From Ceraceosorus guamensis (taxonomy: Eukaryota > Basidiomycota > Exobasidiomycetes > Ceraceosorales > Ceraceosoraceae), in NCBI RefSeq assembly GCF_003144195.1, contig NW_020290080.1, forward strand, positions 1 through 63,973: 63,973 nucleotides of DNA. Reading direction: 5' to 3'. The position numbers and the translations under genes are program-made. Positions within the stretch are counted from its first letter, which is position 1. Each line of letters starts with the position of its first letter. Shown piece by piece: positions 22,280 to 33,213 of this stretch. The notes under the pieces are model-generated. The model was not told where the DNA came from, did not search any database, and saw only the letters and a program-made list of their open reading frames with translations.

Positions 22280-24689
22280 CTACAGCAGTGTAATGCACCT
22301 CCAATCTGCTGTATTCTGTGCAGCTGAGAAAGCTGGCCCTGCCATATTTGCCCTCCTGAAGGACAGACCAGTGCAGCGCAGAAATTGCTCAACAACTTGC
22401 GCAAATGGGTGCACAAGCTCTGCCTGCTGAATGAGATGTTCCATAAGACCATGAGTAATAATGGACATGAGCACCCCTGCTTGCAAAGGAATATTCCCAT
22501 GTTGCAAGAGAGCCGACAGAAAGAGCATCAAATATAAAAGCCGGTTGTGGAGGCAAATCCCCAGATCAGCCAGCTCCAGCACAGCACCTTAAAAGGCGCC
22601 AGCTGGCATGACCATGCAGAGCCCTTTGCGCACGTCTTTCTTGTCTCAATGTACTCCAAGAGCGGTGCAATTTGTCAGACTGTTGATTGCAGCAGAACTC
22701 CATGGCACAACAAGAGCAACACCTTGCCGCGTCATCTCCAAGGCAATTGGACAAGGAGTCTTGCCAGAGAGACGACAAGGGCCGCTGTTGAGCAGCAAGG
22801 CATCAAGACAAACCTTGTTGTAAGCCTCATAGACAAGGCATGAATGCAGCGCAAACAGATTGCGCATGCGTGCAAGCAAGTCCGTCATCTGCCTGCTATA
22901 GAGAAAGGGCAGGAGTGCCGCGCAATTGTCTTTGATTTTGACATTGTAGTTGTTGTCTGTCATGGCCATAGCGCTGGTGCCTGGTACCCAAAAGACGGCG
23001 TGCACGCATCCAAAAGATTGACCTGGCTCACAAGTCCTCTCGATTGCTTTTGCTGGCAGGTGCATCCCGCGGGCCCAGAGGGTGGCGTTGGCGAAGAAGA
23101 TGTCCATGTTGTCTCAAGCCTCCTTTTGTTTTTGGACCACGTGGGCATGTTTCACCTCGGTGTCTCGGCGGTTTGGATGGGCGCGCACAAGGTCGAGAGC
23201 AGAGCGCTGGCGTTCTTCAGCCAGGGCGTTGGCTTTGCTGGCCAGTTTGTGTGCTTTGGACTCGATGAAGAGCGTCTGTCAGGCACGCTCTTCTGGAGTC
23301 AGACGCCATGGTTGCGCGTCTGCCGTCCATGTCGTTTGCTGCGTAGTCGTTGCGGTTGCGGTGGTGCTCGTGCTGCTGCTCGTGGTTGCGCCGGTGCTCG
23401 CGGTCGCGGCGGTGCTCCTGTTCCCGCCCGCGCTTGCAGGAAGGTCTGCGTTGGGCACATGCTTATGCCGTTGTTGCAGAGGCTGACTCCAACGTTGACT
23501 CATGATGCGCAACCCCTCTTTATCCACGCAAAAATTGTACTCTGGCTGACCAAGTCCACCGTTAAAGTTGAGCCAACTGTTGCTTTTCTGTGCAAAAAAA
23601 AAGGGGGGCGCCTGGTCAGATTGCGCGCGCAAGCACGCACGCACGCACGCGCACCCACTCACCTTCCACTTTGTTTTCTCCATTGCGATCCTCCTTGCCT
23701 TGCATGCCCTCTCTACCACTGCGTCGAGATCATAGGTGCCACCATGATCTTGGTGCGTCAGAGCATCTTTCAGGCTGAATCCGTGGCAGACGGTGAGGCA
23801 AATGGTGGTCGTTGTTGTGGGGTCAACGGCAACGGTTGCGCGGTACTGTTCAAACATCAGCGACAATGGCGACGGCTTTTGTTGCTTGGATGTCGGCAGC
23901 TTCACTTGATGCCAGACAACCGATGGGGACTGAAAGGCTGCTGCGAGTGCTTTCCCTCTCGCAATGATGCTAGCATGAGTCAGGTGCTCTAGCTGCCCTG
24001 CTGGAAGAGCGTCGCTGCAAATGGCGCCGATGAGGTGCAGCTTGCTCTTTATCTTGCGCTGCCTCTTGCATCTTGTGGGAGGGTCTGCTGTGGCTTGCAC
24101 ATAGAGCACCTTTTTTGTTACAAAGCTATGACGCTTGACCAGTGCCGGTGCGCTGAGACGATGGGAACGTCGTGCATCTAGACCCCGCGCACAAGCAGGG
24201 TCAGCACCGTTGCCAGCACGCGCTGCACACACTCACCTGCTCCCCCGGACTGTGTCACCCATACAATGGCTTTGATCTGGCAGGTCAAACATAACACTTG
24301 AGCAGCTTTTGCACACTGGGAGCCATGAACAGAGGTGCGCACCCAAAGTGTCTGAAGTTGCCACAACATGCCAATCAGAGCAATCCACAGCATCTCTCTT
24401 AGATGCTTTTGCCTCTTCTGTGCGCCAACCGAGCAGAAAGCCGCTTGAGTGTTATGCTGACAGTCATCAAGAAAGCAGTCATTGCAGGATTGCCACGGTG
24501 AAGGAGCAAGAGCGTTAGCAGCGCAGTAGCGGCAGCACATTTCTACTCACTGTTGGGGACAGCAGCATTGCTCTGTTGGCGTTTTGCAGTTGTGAGCGCA
24601 GGTGTGTCATTGCTGTGCTTGCGCTTTGTGTGATAAATGGTGGGCGGTTGCAGAGCTGCCAGCAAGGCGTTGAGGGGTGCAGAGGCCAT
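22280..24689 (-). pseudogene. Large relic gene, unknown family
   Basis: From 24232 down to 22280 one minus-strand frame stays protein-like for about 650 codons. It is interrupted by a handful of stops but no frameshift that I can see. Recognisable stretches include SKAHKLASKANALAEERQRS, MDIFFANATLWARGMHLPAK and GVLMSIITHGLMEHLIQQAE. A GTGAGT...CACAG intron lies at about 23685-23608. Upstream exons appear to start at ATG 24689 (MASAPLNALLAALQPPTIYH), with introns at about 24546-24430 and 24234-24180. The Cys-rich segment near 24260-24430 is well formed in more than one frame, so its splicing is unsure. No domain is recognised. Confidence 0.45.
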
Positions 24690-25091
24690 TGCGGGCGGGC
24701 GCAAGGCGAGCGCAATGAGCCATTTGGGGGATGGTGTCGATGGATGGGGGGTGTGCGGTGCAATGTACGGGCGCAATGAGTGAGCGGTGCGATGAGCAGT
24801 GTGGATGAGCGGACGGTGTCGGTGAGCGCAATGAGGCGTGTGCTTGCGCTCGCGCTTGCGCTTGTCCGGTGTGAATGCAAAAGGACGTCTGACTTCTGCG
24901 CTCTCCTTGCACTTGCCACTCGCCACTCACCACTCGAGTGGGTAGATCTGCCTTTGATGCTGAGCCCCTGACAAAATTTTGATTCCAATGGTGGGCAGCA
25001 TCTTGCTTCGTGCAACCGCAGCCAACGGCCTGGCAGAGCCCTTTTATAGGCTATGGAAGCTTGGAAAGCTGGGCACCAACACCATCAACAA
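24690..25091. other. Low-complexity spacer in the island
   Basis: GAGCGGTGCGATGAGC-like imperfect repeats (about 24690-24850) are probably the 5' flank of the relic to the left. No gene is seen. Confidence 0.4.
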
Positions 25092-26048
25092 TCAGAGTGT
25101 CTGAGATCTCTTGCGCAACATGCTGTTCTGTTTGCTGCTTGATGGCAAGCAGTGGTGTGCCCTGGCATCTTTAGGGCAAGAAAGACCAAAGATTTGAGGA
25201 GCTGTGCAGTTGTGAGCCCTCAGATCACTGCAGCTGTCAAGGCAGCATCTGGCATCATTGCGAGCGAGACAGGAAAAGGCCGCTCTTTGCTGTACAATCA
25301 GCAACAAAAGTACCTCCCAGACAAGAGGCTTTTTCAGGCACCTTACACCATCAATCAATCGTGTCATGAGGGCATCAAGGAAGTCTTTTGGGTCCAGAAG
25401 AATACCAACTTTCCTTATTTCTGGCACTTTGGTGATGATGGTAATCTGCACTTGACTGCTGATGCCGGTTGAGGCTTGGCAGCACCTGCCAATAATGCTT
25501 ACTACCCTCACTGGCCCCCAGAAAGTGTCGCAGCGACGGGCAAGAATCCAAACTTTACAGACGTGCTTGTTGTCCCTCTTGTTCAGCTTATTGCATTCAA
25601 TTTGGATTCAAGAGCCTCAGCACATGCTTGGCCCAGTGGCATATCCCACAAATCATCTGCAAGCTGGATGCCTTCAATGCTCCTGATACCTTCTTTGGAA
25701 GGTTGTGAAAGCATGCTCTTCACAAATTTGAGAGCAGTCCTATCCAGGAGATCTTTCACAATACCTCCAAAGATCCAGGAAGTCAGGCCATGCTCAATGC
25801 TGGCACTGCTATTTGCTGTGCGCTTTTGAAACAAGTGGAAAGAAAGAAGGAGGCAGCTTGGATGATGCATCAACAATCTCACACCTGGTGTGAGCAATAA
25901 GGATACCAAGATTGCCTTGCTCAAGCAGCAACTGCAAGGCGCGCAACAAGGATCCTCTCCTGGTCTCCCAAAACGCCAGTAGACACCTCACTGTCACAGC
26001 AGCAACGTGCAGGAACAGAACAGCAGCTTGCTCCTGCTCCAGCTCCAC
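25092..26048 (-). pseudogene. Decayed coding relic, unknown family
   Basis: Protein-like stretches on the minus strand include RRGSLLRALQLLLEQGNLGI (about 25900-25960), GGIVKDLLDRTALKFVKSML (about 25715-25775) and KVGILLDPKDFLDALMTRLI (about 25360-25420). They lie in different frames. The plus strand is also open over part of the interval, so the strand call is weak. No domain is recognised. Confidence 0.3.
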
Positions 26049-28085
26049 CCTGTCCAGCCAAGTGCCTCCAACACATGCAAAGGCAGCTCACAGCAACCTC
26101 ATTGCAAAAAAGTCAGCTTGCTCTGAGTCGAAGGAGGGCAAGCGGGAGGCTGCTTGTCAAAAGCACGCTCAGATCAACATGCGTCACCCGCTCAGAGCTT
26201 TCTACACTGGACAGGTAGAGCACTTGACGCCAAATGCGGCGCTTGGTTTCGTCCCTACTAAATCAAGCAAACGCCAGCAAGCACATGGTAGCTCAAGAGC
26301 TTCAGCAAATGAGATCTGACATTGCTCAAGAGGCCTGGAAGCGCGTCTATGATCGCTCAATTCAGCGTCACACCACTTAGTCAGAGCGCTTCACGTTGAG
26401 CGCCAACGCTGCGTTTGCTGCCAGAGGCAAGAAATGCCAGCAGACTACCCCAAAGCATGACCTCGCCAGAGTTGCTGCCCAGGCTACCAGTGACGCCGCA
26501 TCTGAGGTAGCGTGGCTGATTCATTGCTGAGACATCGAGGAGCCTTGTGTTGCGCTCAACAATGGACGCTCTGCGCGCGTGAAGAGTGGAGTGAATTTCC
26601 GATCGGTCGAATCAGAGACTCAAATTCCGCGCATGCTCACGCTCTGCTCCTGACCCTTGGTCCTGTTCATCAGCTCTCAGTAGCTGCGAGGCCGCGCACT
26701 CGCGCGATCACTGAAAACAAATCATTTGACGTAAGCACAAGGTTTTCGATCTTGTGTAGCGAGCAGAGCAAAGAAAGCCCACCTACTACCAGCAGACCGA
26801 AGGCGGTCAGTCCCGATTTTTGTTCCGCAACACGGTCCGCCCCTGTCGATCTTTGACGCGTTTGGAGACCGCGGAGAAATTTACATATCATCCGAATTTG
26901 CCCTCTGCAAGTGATCTGAGCGCTGAGGATTAGTGCACTTCAATTAAGTCTGGGAGCTGCGACAAACCCAGTCACAGGACTATAGGTGTTGAACAAGGTG
27001 TCAGCTGCTTTTTAAAATCTCTCCACAAAAGCCGACTTTCACAGTCACAAGCGAAGGGAGACAAAGGACTGAGGGGTCAACGCGTAAACAAGGCATGCAT
27101 CAGACTCAAGAGGTAGGGGATTACGCGGAAGTATAAATGTGCACTGATGGCTTGTGGAATGTTGGAGGCACCATGAGCCTTGATTCTAGTCGGCAGACAA
27201 TTTGCGAACAAGGGGCATCCGCTTCACGCCGATATTGAGAAGCAAGACAGGGAAACAGAGCACTGGCATTCTGGTCTGTGACCAGCATCATATATTCTAA
27301 ATATTACGGCTATTTAGGTCAAAAGCTCATGAGGTCAGAACACTCCACGCCTTCATTGGTCTAAAATGAATGACGACACGTTGGTTGATTTTGTGATCGA
27401 AGCAGATTTCACGCGGTATACTACCCTGAAAAGGTTCATCAGTCTTCTTCTGCTACTAGCTGTCTGATTTCTGATCGCGGCCGTTGTGACATCCTCTGTG
27501 CTCTTCGCTAAATTTTCTGCGTCCATGTTTTTTTGATACATTTGAGGCTGTCCCGTGAGGAAGAAATTCCCACCCACAGCTGTGAATCTTTTTTTTTTGG
27601 TCCGAGAGAGGACACTTTGGCATGATATCCTGCGACTCATGCGCTTCTCACCGCTGAACTCAGCCCAGTCCAGGCCAAGTCTTTTATCAGTGGCTACTTA
27701 GTCATCTATCACGATGCAATGAACGCTTTGAAGACTCACATTTCCTTGCAAAGCTGTTCTCATTGTGCAAAATACGTGTATTTGTCACGCCACGACTGAG
27801 AGGTTCCGCCGTTTATTGCAGTGTGTCCTCCATCTTCGAGCTCCTAGATCATTGAAAGTCTGCGCACCAGAAATGAAAATTTCATCGTGGGCCAAGCTGG
27901 TCCGGGATGTGAGGAAGCTGTTGTTTACGTAAAGTTGTGCCTAGGAGCAAAATTGCAATTTTCGGCTACAAAAGAGGCAAAGAAAAGACGATTGAGCGAA
28001 GCGTATGCGCCAACAATGAAAGAGCTTCTTATCTCAAATTTCGAAGTCTAAACGGTCTTTTCTTTTGTTGCTGCAGAGAATCCTG
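26049..28085. other. Decayed AT-richer island DNA, no gene
   Basis: All six frames are closed at short intervals, and GC content is visibly lower than in the flanking genes. It probably consists of old, heavily mutated repeats, but I could not name a family or find terminal repeats. Confidence 0.45.
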
Positions 28086-28622
28086 TCACCATTTCTGCGG
28101 GCTGCTCACACAGCCACCCTGCCGGCTTAGTCTCGCACTAGATCGTGCGCTGGTTCTGAATGCGACATCCACGATGGAGCTCAATGCGTCGTCGTCCACG
28201 TTGTTCAGCAACGTCTGGTACTGCTGGACCGTGGTGAGCACGATCGTGACCACCATGCGTCCGAATGCTGAAGCAGCAAGCAACGTGTGAGCGTGGGCAT
28301 CAAACCAACCCCGGCGCATATCTTTCCTGTCCCAAAACGCGTCGTCGCACAAGAGCTGATGCGCTTCGTCCGAGTTGGCATCCAGGAGATCAGGAAAGAT
28401 TTGGCACCAAAAGATGCTTGCCTTTCTGACCTTTGGTCTCGCGTCGACTTCCAAACCTGGTTCACGGCCGCGAATCTGCCAATATCGTGACACGTGCTGT
28501 ATGGAGCAGGCGTGGTGACTAAAGACCACAACCTGTTCAGGAAAGGCACCAACCGGTAATTTTCGACGACGAAGGCTCAGGAGCATGAGTCGTCCCGTAC
28601 GAACGCCAAGAGACGTCTTCAC
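28086..28622 (-). pseudogene. Fragment of a second copy of the 17-kb OTU-type relic
   Basis: A minus-strand frame includes LLAASAFGRMVVTIVLTTVQ (about 28230-28300). Its DNA aligns with 17055-17115 (GCAGCTTCAGCATTTGGATGCATTG against GCTGCTTCAGCATTCGGACGCATGG). Only this end of the relic is recognisable. The match indicates a repeat family with at least two copies, about 11 kb apart and in the same orientation. Confidence 0.45.
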
Positions 28623-30539
28623 GAAAGAAGAATGAGGCGGCTGAGGTTATTTTGCCTTCGCCGATCGAGCCTGTCCACTGGCTAATGGTTCTCACTGCGC
28701 ACTCTGAAACGTTTTTTCGATGCTGCACGCGCTTGGCGCTGCTGCAGCCTGCATTTGCGGTCTTCAGCGAGAAGGGAAGCAGCCAAGATGGCAAATTCGA
28801 ATTGAGCGGAGAGTAATGTGGAACAAAGTCGTTCGAGACAGTGTGGGCTGACAAAATGTATGACACTACTAGCGAAGATTTCAAGACTACTTGTCACCGC
28901 TGTCAAGCCAGCTCCTCAGAAACGCAGGAAGATTCTTCTAGACGCAAAAGCGGGCTTCAGTGTCTCCCCAAGCATTCCAAGAGTGCTTTATCTTCAAGTC
29001 TGCGCGAAAAGCCAAGCCCTGCGGCTTCCCAAGAAGTGCAACTGCGAGAAACGTTGCCCATGCTTGACCATCCCACTTAGCGCGTGAGTCTTTTTCGGCA
29101 CCTGACTTCCCAGAGACTTTGCTGGATGGGTTCAAGCGCTTCTCAATCACTAGCTGCTACAGATCTGAGCGTGGGCTACCATCAGGCTGATCGGGATCTA
29201 GATCATGCTGTGAGAAAGGAACGTGTCGCAATGCAGGCTAACCAGCTTGACTACATCCTGGCCATTACCCGGCTCAACAGACGCTCACCACAGCTCGTCT
29301 TCAGCTGGTACACCCTGACTTTCTGAACGCACTGCTTAGGATTGAGATACGAGCACCAAGCGCTCGCGATGCGGGATTTCAGACGAATTTTATGGCACAG
29401 CTATTGCGCTACCCAGTAGCGCCTGTCCTCCTCCAGCTCCGACTGTGTCTTCTTACGAAGCTTCCTGATCTCTGTGAGATCCAACAGGGTATTCTGGACT
29501 ACGTCACGCGGGTCTTGTTTATTGGCGGCGAACATTACGGTCGAGAGAGCCCTCAGAATAGACTCACGGGGTTCCAGCGTATTGTTCGCGTCCTGCAGGA
29601 CCGAGGGCAGTCTCAAAGTATCGTGCAGCCGACAGCAGCCCTTGACACAAATTGAACCCCATCGACCATAATTTGAGCCCTGGCAAACTTCCCAAAGAAT
29701 TTCAACGAAGCATGATTCACGTGCGGAGATGCTTCTCTGACTTTTCAAATACTGATGACTCTACCTCTGTGATCCAACTGAAACGTCAGATAACTATCCT
29801 GCGCCGACGGAGCAAAAGGGCACTCGCTGTCTTTTATTGGGAGCGGCCGACCTCGTTTAAAGACAGTCAAGACCGGTGATAATATGGCTCTGACGCGTCT
29901 TCTGAGAGCCGGTTCAAGCAAACGTTAAGACAGATACAAACATTGGCGTGTGTGTGGAGGAGGACCCAGCTTTATCTTGCAGACGCAGTCTCGACGACGC
30001 GACATCTTTTTAAATTAACACAAATGAAGTTAGCCACCAATTGTTGACTGGCGAATTAGCCGCGGCTGCACAGCCTTAGCTTTCCAAAGTTGCGCCTGAT
30101 TGCCTCCACGTTCTCGTCTTCCTGCTCAGGGTATACACTGCATATGGAGAACTTAGAGATGTGACACTCCGGCAATTCTCTTGCGCAACAAACCTGCAGC
30201 TACTGCATTGCGAGCATTTTTCCACCGTTTGCGCTCGTCAAGGGCAAGCTGTGCCCCATGGTAGATCACCCAGTTCTGGCAATTCTCAACCAATTGTAGC
30301 TCATTGTCAGATGTACTTCTCTGCTCGAACCAGTGCTGCGCAGTGCTGGGTTTTCTGACGACCTTATGAGCGGTAATCCACAGGTAGCAGGCGAACAAGC
30401 TGACTGCCTGTTTTAGCATGCAGCTGTAGCAGAACTTAGAGCATAAAGAGCTGCTTGTTGCCACTAGTATGGGCTTGGCGTCCAAGAGCATCAATGTGGG
30501 CGCGTGGAGGATGGATTTGGAACGCCTTCACATAGCTGA
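28623..30539. other. Decayed island DNA, no gene
   Basis: Frames are short. One minus-strand stretch (30153-30494: SLFACYLWITAHKVVRKPST, ALDERKRWKNARNAVAAGLL) looks like old coding sequence, but I cannot connect it to a family. Confidence 0.4.
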
Positions 30540-30549
30540 TTGAGACTTG

Positions 30550-30840
30550 CTCCAAGGCCTCTCCGCTGCAAGACTCGCGCCTCGAGCTTCAGCATGGTCA
30601 ACAAAAAGAATGCTCGCGCATCGAACTCAGGCATCGCCTCGAACTTCAGCATGGTCAAAAAAAAAGAATGCTCGCGCATCGCATTCAGGCATCGCGAACA
30701 AGGAGAGTGCTCGTACATTGAGCTCAGGCACTGTCAAGGAAACTGCTCGCTCCGTCACTACAAAGAATATTTGCGCACCGGATTCAGGCACCTTGAAGAA
30801 TCCTGCTCGCACCGTCAGCATGGAGAATACTTGGGCGCTC
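30550..30840 (+). repeat. Degenerate tandem repeat, unit about 60 bp
   Basis: About five imperfect units share the cores GCTCGCGCATCG(A/C)A(C/T)TCAGGCA and TTCAGCATGGTCAA. One plus-strand frame stays open and yields related peptides (SGIANKESART, SGTVKETARS, SGTLKNPART). Unit length varies. It could be a minisatellite or a repeat in a decayed protein. Confidence 0.55.
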
Positions 30841-30978
30841 AACTGGCCTGTGCTGTCTTACAAACAGTCTGTCTCCCTTGGGGCACCATGCAGTATTGAA
30901 AGGGCAGACCAATCTGACAATAATTTGTGCATGCCATATCCAAAGGTTAAGACTGGAGAAGAAGGTTGCCATTGATTT

Positions 30979-31839
30979 TTGAAGCAAGTTGAGGGCTGCC
31001 AAATTGGACCTTCCATTGGCAGTGCCAATTCTTCTGACCTCACCTTCCAAGCCAGAGAGGGCTTTGATCAGAGAGCCTACAGGCTTGCAAAAGCTGCTGC
31101 AGCTGCAGAAGGAGAGGCCAAGCTCAGGAAGGCTCCATGGGAGGATACTTCTGCCTCCATGAATGGGCACAAGCCTGCTTCCCAAAAGACCACTTCTTGG
31201 TCCCTGGAGATCAAGCATGTAGATCTAGTCACAGAGCTAGACAAGCTGGACACAGCTGGTTTGCTCAGCAATGGTCTGCCCACTGCAACCATTCACTGGC
31301 TAGCACATCAGCATCAAGTAAGCCGCTGAAGACTTTTTTGATTTCATCAAGTACAAATACCAAAAGTCTTTGAACATGTTGGTCACAAGCAGCAAGCGCA
31401 TCTGCCTGGGAACAGAGGTTGAAGGAAGCAAATCCCACAACACAGCTGCATCTTTTTCCACAGCTTCATCCAATGTCCCAATCATAAGAAGCTCTGCTAT
31501 CTCAGTGGCCAGAAAGCTTGCAGTGTTGGTGAAACAATACCCAAGCCGCAGCCAAGATGTGAGCTTCCAAGGCATTGAGGTTGCAAATCTAGACGCTTGC
31601 TCATGGCACATTGAGATGCTCGCTCATGAAAAGCCCTTACTTCCTGGCCCTTGGAGGTGGAGTATGCAGACCTTGTTGCTCAATTAAACAAATTGAATGC
31701 AGCCAACTTGCTCAGCAACGGGCTGCTTGCTACAGTTCTGGCTCATCTGGCTGACCAGTATGGGCTTGAGTACCCTAGGGTAGAAGCTTTCATCAGGTAC
31801 AGGTACAGAAAGCCAGCTCCTATTAGTCCAGCAGTTTAG
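30979..31839 (+). pseudogene. Coding relic with internal tandem duplication
   Basis: The plus-strand frame 30979-31329 includes VDLVTELDKLDTAGLLSNGL. A second copy at 31651-31839 reads YADLVAQLNKLNAANLLSNG. Both continue into a basic FI(K/R)Y(K/R)Y(Q/R)K stretch. Differences between copies are mainly at third codon positions. The two frames are not joined in one open frame. The family is unknown. Confidence 0.45.
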
Positions 31840-32184
31840 ATGGCACCCTCAACAACAGCACAAAATCTTGCGGCGCGGCGAAATGCCTGAGCTACAGCCA
31901 AGATGTGGGTCCTGACGCATCGAACGCTCAAACGTGAAAGGAAAACGTTCAAACTCGGTTTATTACAAGTGACAGGAGCAGCGACGGGAGGGCTAATGTG
32001 AAGGCTGCCTGCAGCCTCAAAAATGGTGAGTCTGACGCCATCAGCACGCAGCCAGCGCGGATCACACGTACGAGACAATGTGCTTGCTTGGGAGTGGGAT
32101 TGTACACGATCACGCGCAGGCAGCCTAATAATGCGCAATCACACGATTGTAAGCGGCAAACCACCGCGACGCTACGCCTCGCGA
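31840..32184. other. Right margin of the accessory island
   Basis: Transition from relic DNA to the conserved HhH-GPD-like gene. No gene is seen. Confidence 0.45.
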
Positions 32185-33213
32185 CTATGAATCATTCTTG
32201 ACCGCATCCAACTTCTTCTCGAGATCAAGTCCCACGAGAACATCCAGCAAGCGAGTAAATGCTTGTCGCCTCTTCTCATCGCTGGCAGACTTGACATGTT
32301 TGTTCAGCATCTCGTCGAGATCCGAGGCAGCTCGTAAAGAGTCTCCAGCGGCTTTTTCGTCGATAAGCTCCAGTCGAACGGCGATGGAAGCTGTTCGACT
32401 GTCCATGAAAGGATAGACTGCATGCCAACCTTCGTGAGCTTGGATCCGCCGTAAAAAGATGTCTACACCCGTGGGACCCAAGCCTTTGACGCCGGAAGTG
32501 AGCTTGCTGCGAGCCGTCTCCACGGCTTCATTTCGCTTCTGGCCCTGAACAGCCTCGCGAACTGCTTTGAGCTGGATGACATCCTGTTCATTGTCACCGC
32601 AGATTTCTCTGAGACCTTGCACGACATCACCTAGCTGGTCAGCAGTCTTGTCCTTGTGCTGGGTACGCGCTTCGTACATTGGCTCTCGCCTCCCCTCTTT
32701 GCCTGCTTTTTCCAGGGCTTCTGGTGTGTAGAGACCGAACGGCGGGCTGAAGAGAGTGGCGATGGTCCGCAGACCAAGGCGATGCGATAGCGGCTTGGAT
32801 AGCAGAATCGCGCAAATGAGCTCGGCAAAGGGCGTCAAGCCTGGCGAAGTGTAGCCGCGCGCTTTTCCCGTCGACCGATCCTGACCACCATCAGCGTCTG
32901 TGCGCTGCTCGGCTTCCATTTGACCCGCCTTCTCCTTTGGAAGCGGTTTGACGCGTTCCTCTTCAGACCAGTCTTTCTCGCCGTGCCCCTTTTCTATTCT
33001 CGGATAAGCAAGGGCATAGACCTCTTCGCTCAGCAAACGCTTCATCAACGAGGCAGTCGTGGAAGCTGTGCCGTCGCTGGCCTGCTTAGTCTCCACCTTG
33101 CCTCCTTGCTTCTTCGTTGCTGGCTGCTTTGCTGTCTTGGCAGCCTTTGCAGGCGGCTCGGAGGGCTCGTCCTTTGATGACGCGCTGCGTTTGGAACGCG
33201 TTTGAGCTGGCAT
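32185..33213 (-). CDS. HhH-GPD superfamily-like protein
   Basis: Single exon, 342 aa, starting at MPAQTRSKRS. The N-terminal 110 residues are Lys/Ala/Glu-rich and disordered, suggesting nuclear localisation. The folded part resembles the DNA-glycosylase (HhH-GPD) fold: a helical segment with TPFAELICAILLSKPLSHRL, then a helix-hairpin-helix-like GVKGLGPTGVDIFLRR followed by YPFMDSRTA, where the family usually has the catalytic Asp region. I cannot see a clear catalytic lysine or a 4Fe-4S cysteine set, so base-excision activity is uncertain. An upstream in-frame ATG (33279) would add 22 residues. Confidence 0.72.
   Translation of the reverse strand: MPAQTRSKRSASSKDEPSEPPAKAAKTAKQPATKKQGGKVETKQASDGTASTTASLMKRLLSEEVYALAYPRIEKGHGEKDWSEEERVKPLPKEKAGQMEAEQRTDADGGQDRSTGKARGYTSPGLTPFAELICAILLSKPLSHRLGLRTIATLFSPPFGLYTPEALEKAGKEGRREPMYEARTQHKDKTADQLGDVVQGLREICGDNEQDVIQLKAVREAVQGQKRNEAVETARSKLTSGVKGLGPTGVDIFLRRIQAHEGWHAVYPFMDSRTASIAVRLELIDEKAAGDSLRAASDLDEMLNKHVKSASDEKRRQAFTRLLDVLVGLDLEKKLDAVKNDS

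Noticed and set aside
22844-23992. Long plus-strand frame of 382 codons in the island
   Set aside because: It lies opposite the minus-strand relic, is Cys/Arg/Val-rich without motifs, and lacks splice or start context. It is likely a shadow frame.
24178-24540. Zinc-ribbon-like exon on the minus strand
   Set aside because: Two reading frames look equally coding and their splice phases lead to different outcomes, so no domain is called.
16540-31840. LTR retroelement or other virus-like element
   Set aside because: I saw no long terminal repeats, reverse transcriptase, integrase or capsid motif in any frame.
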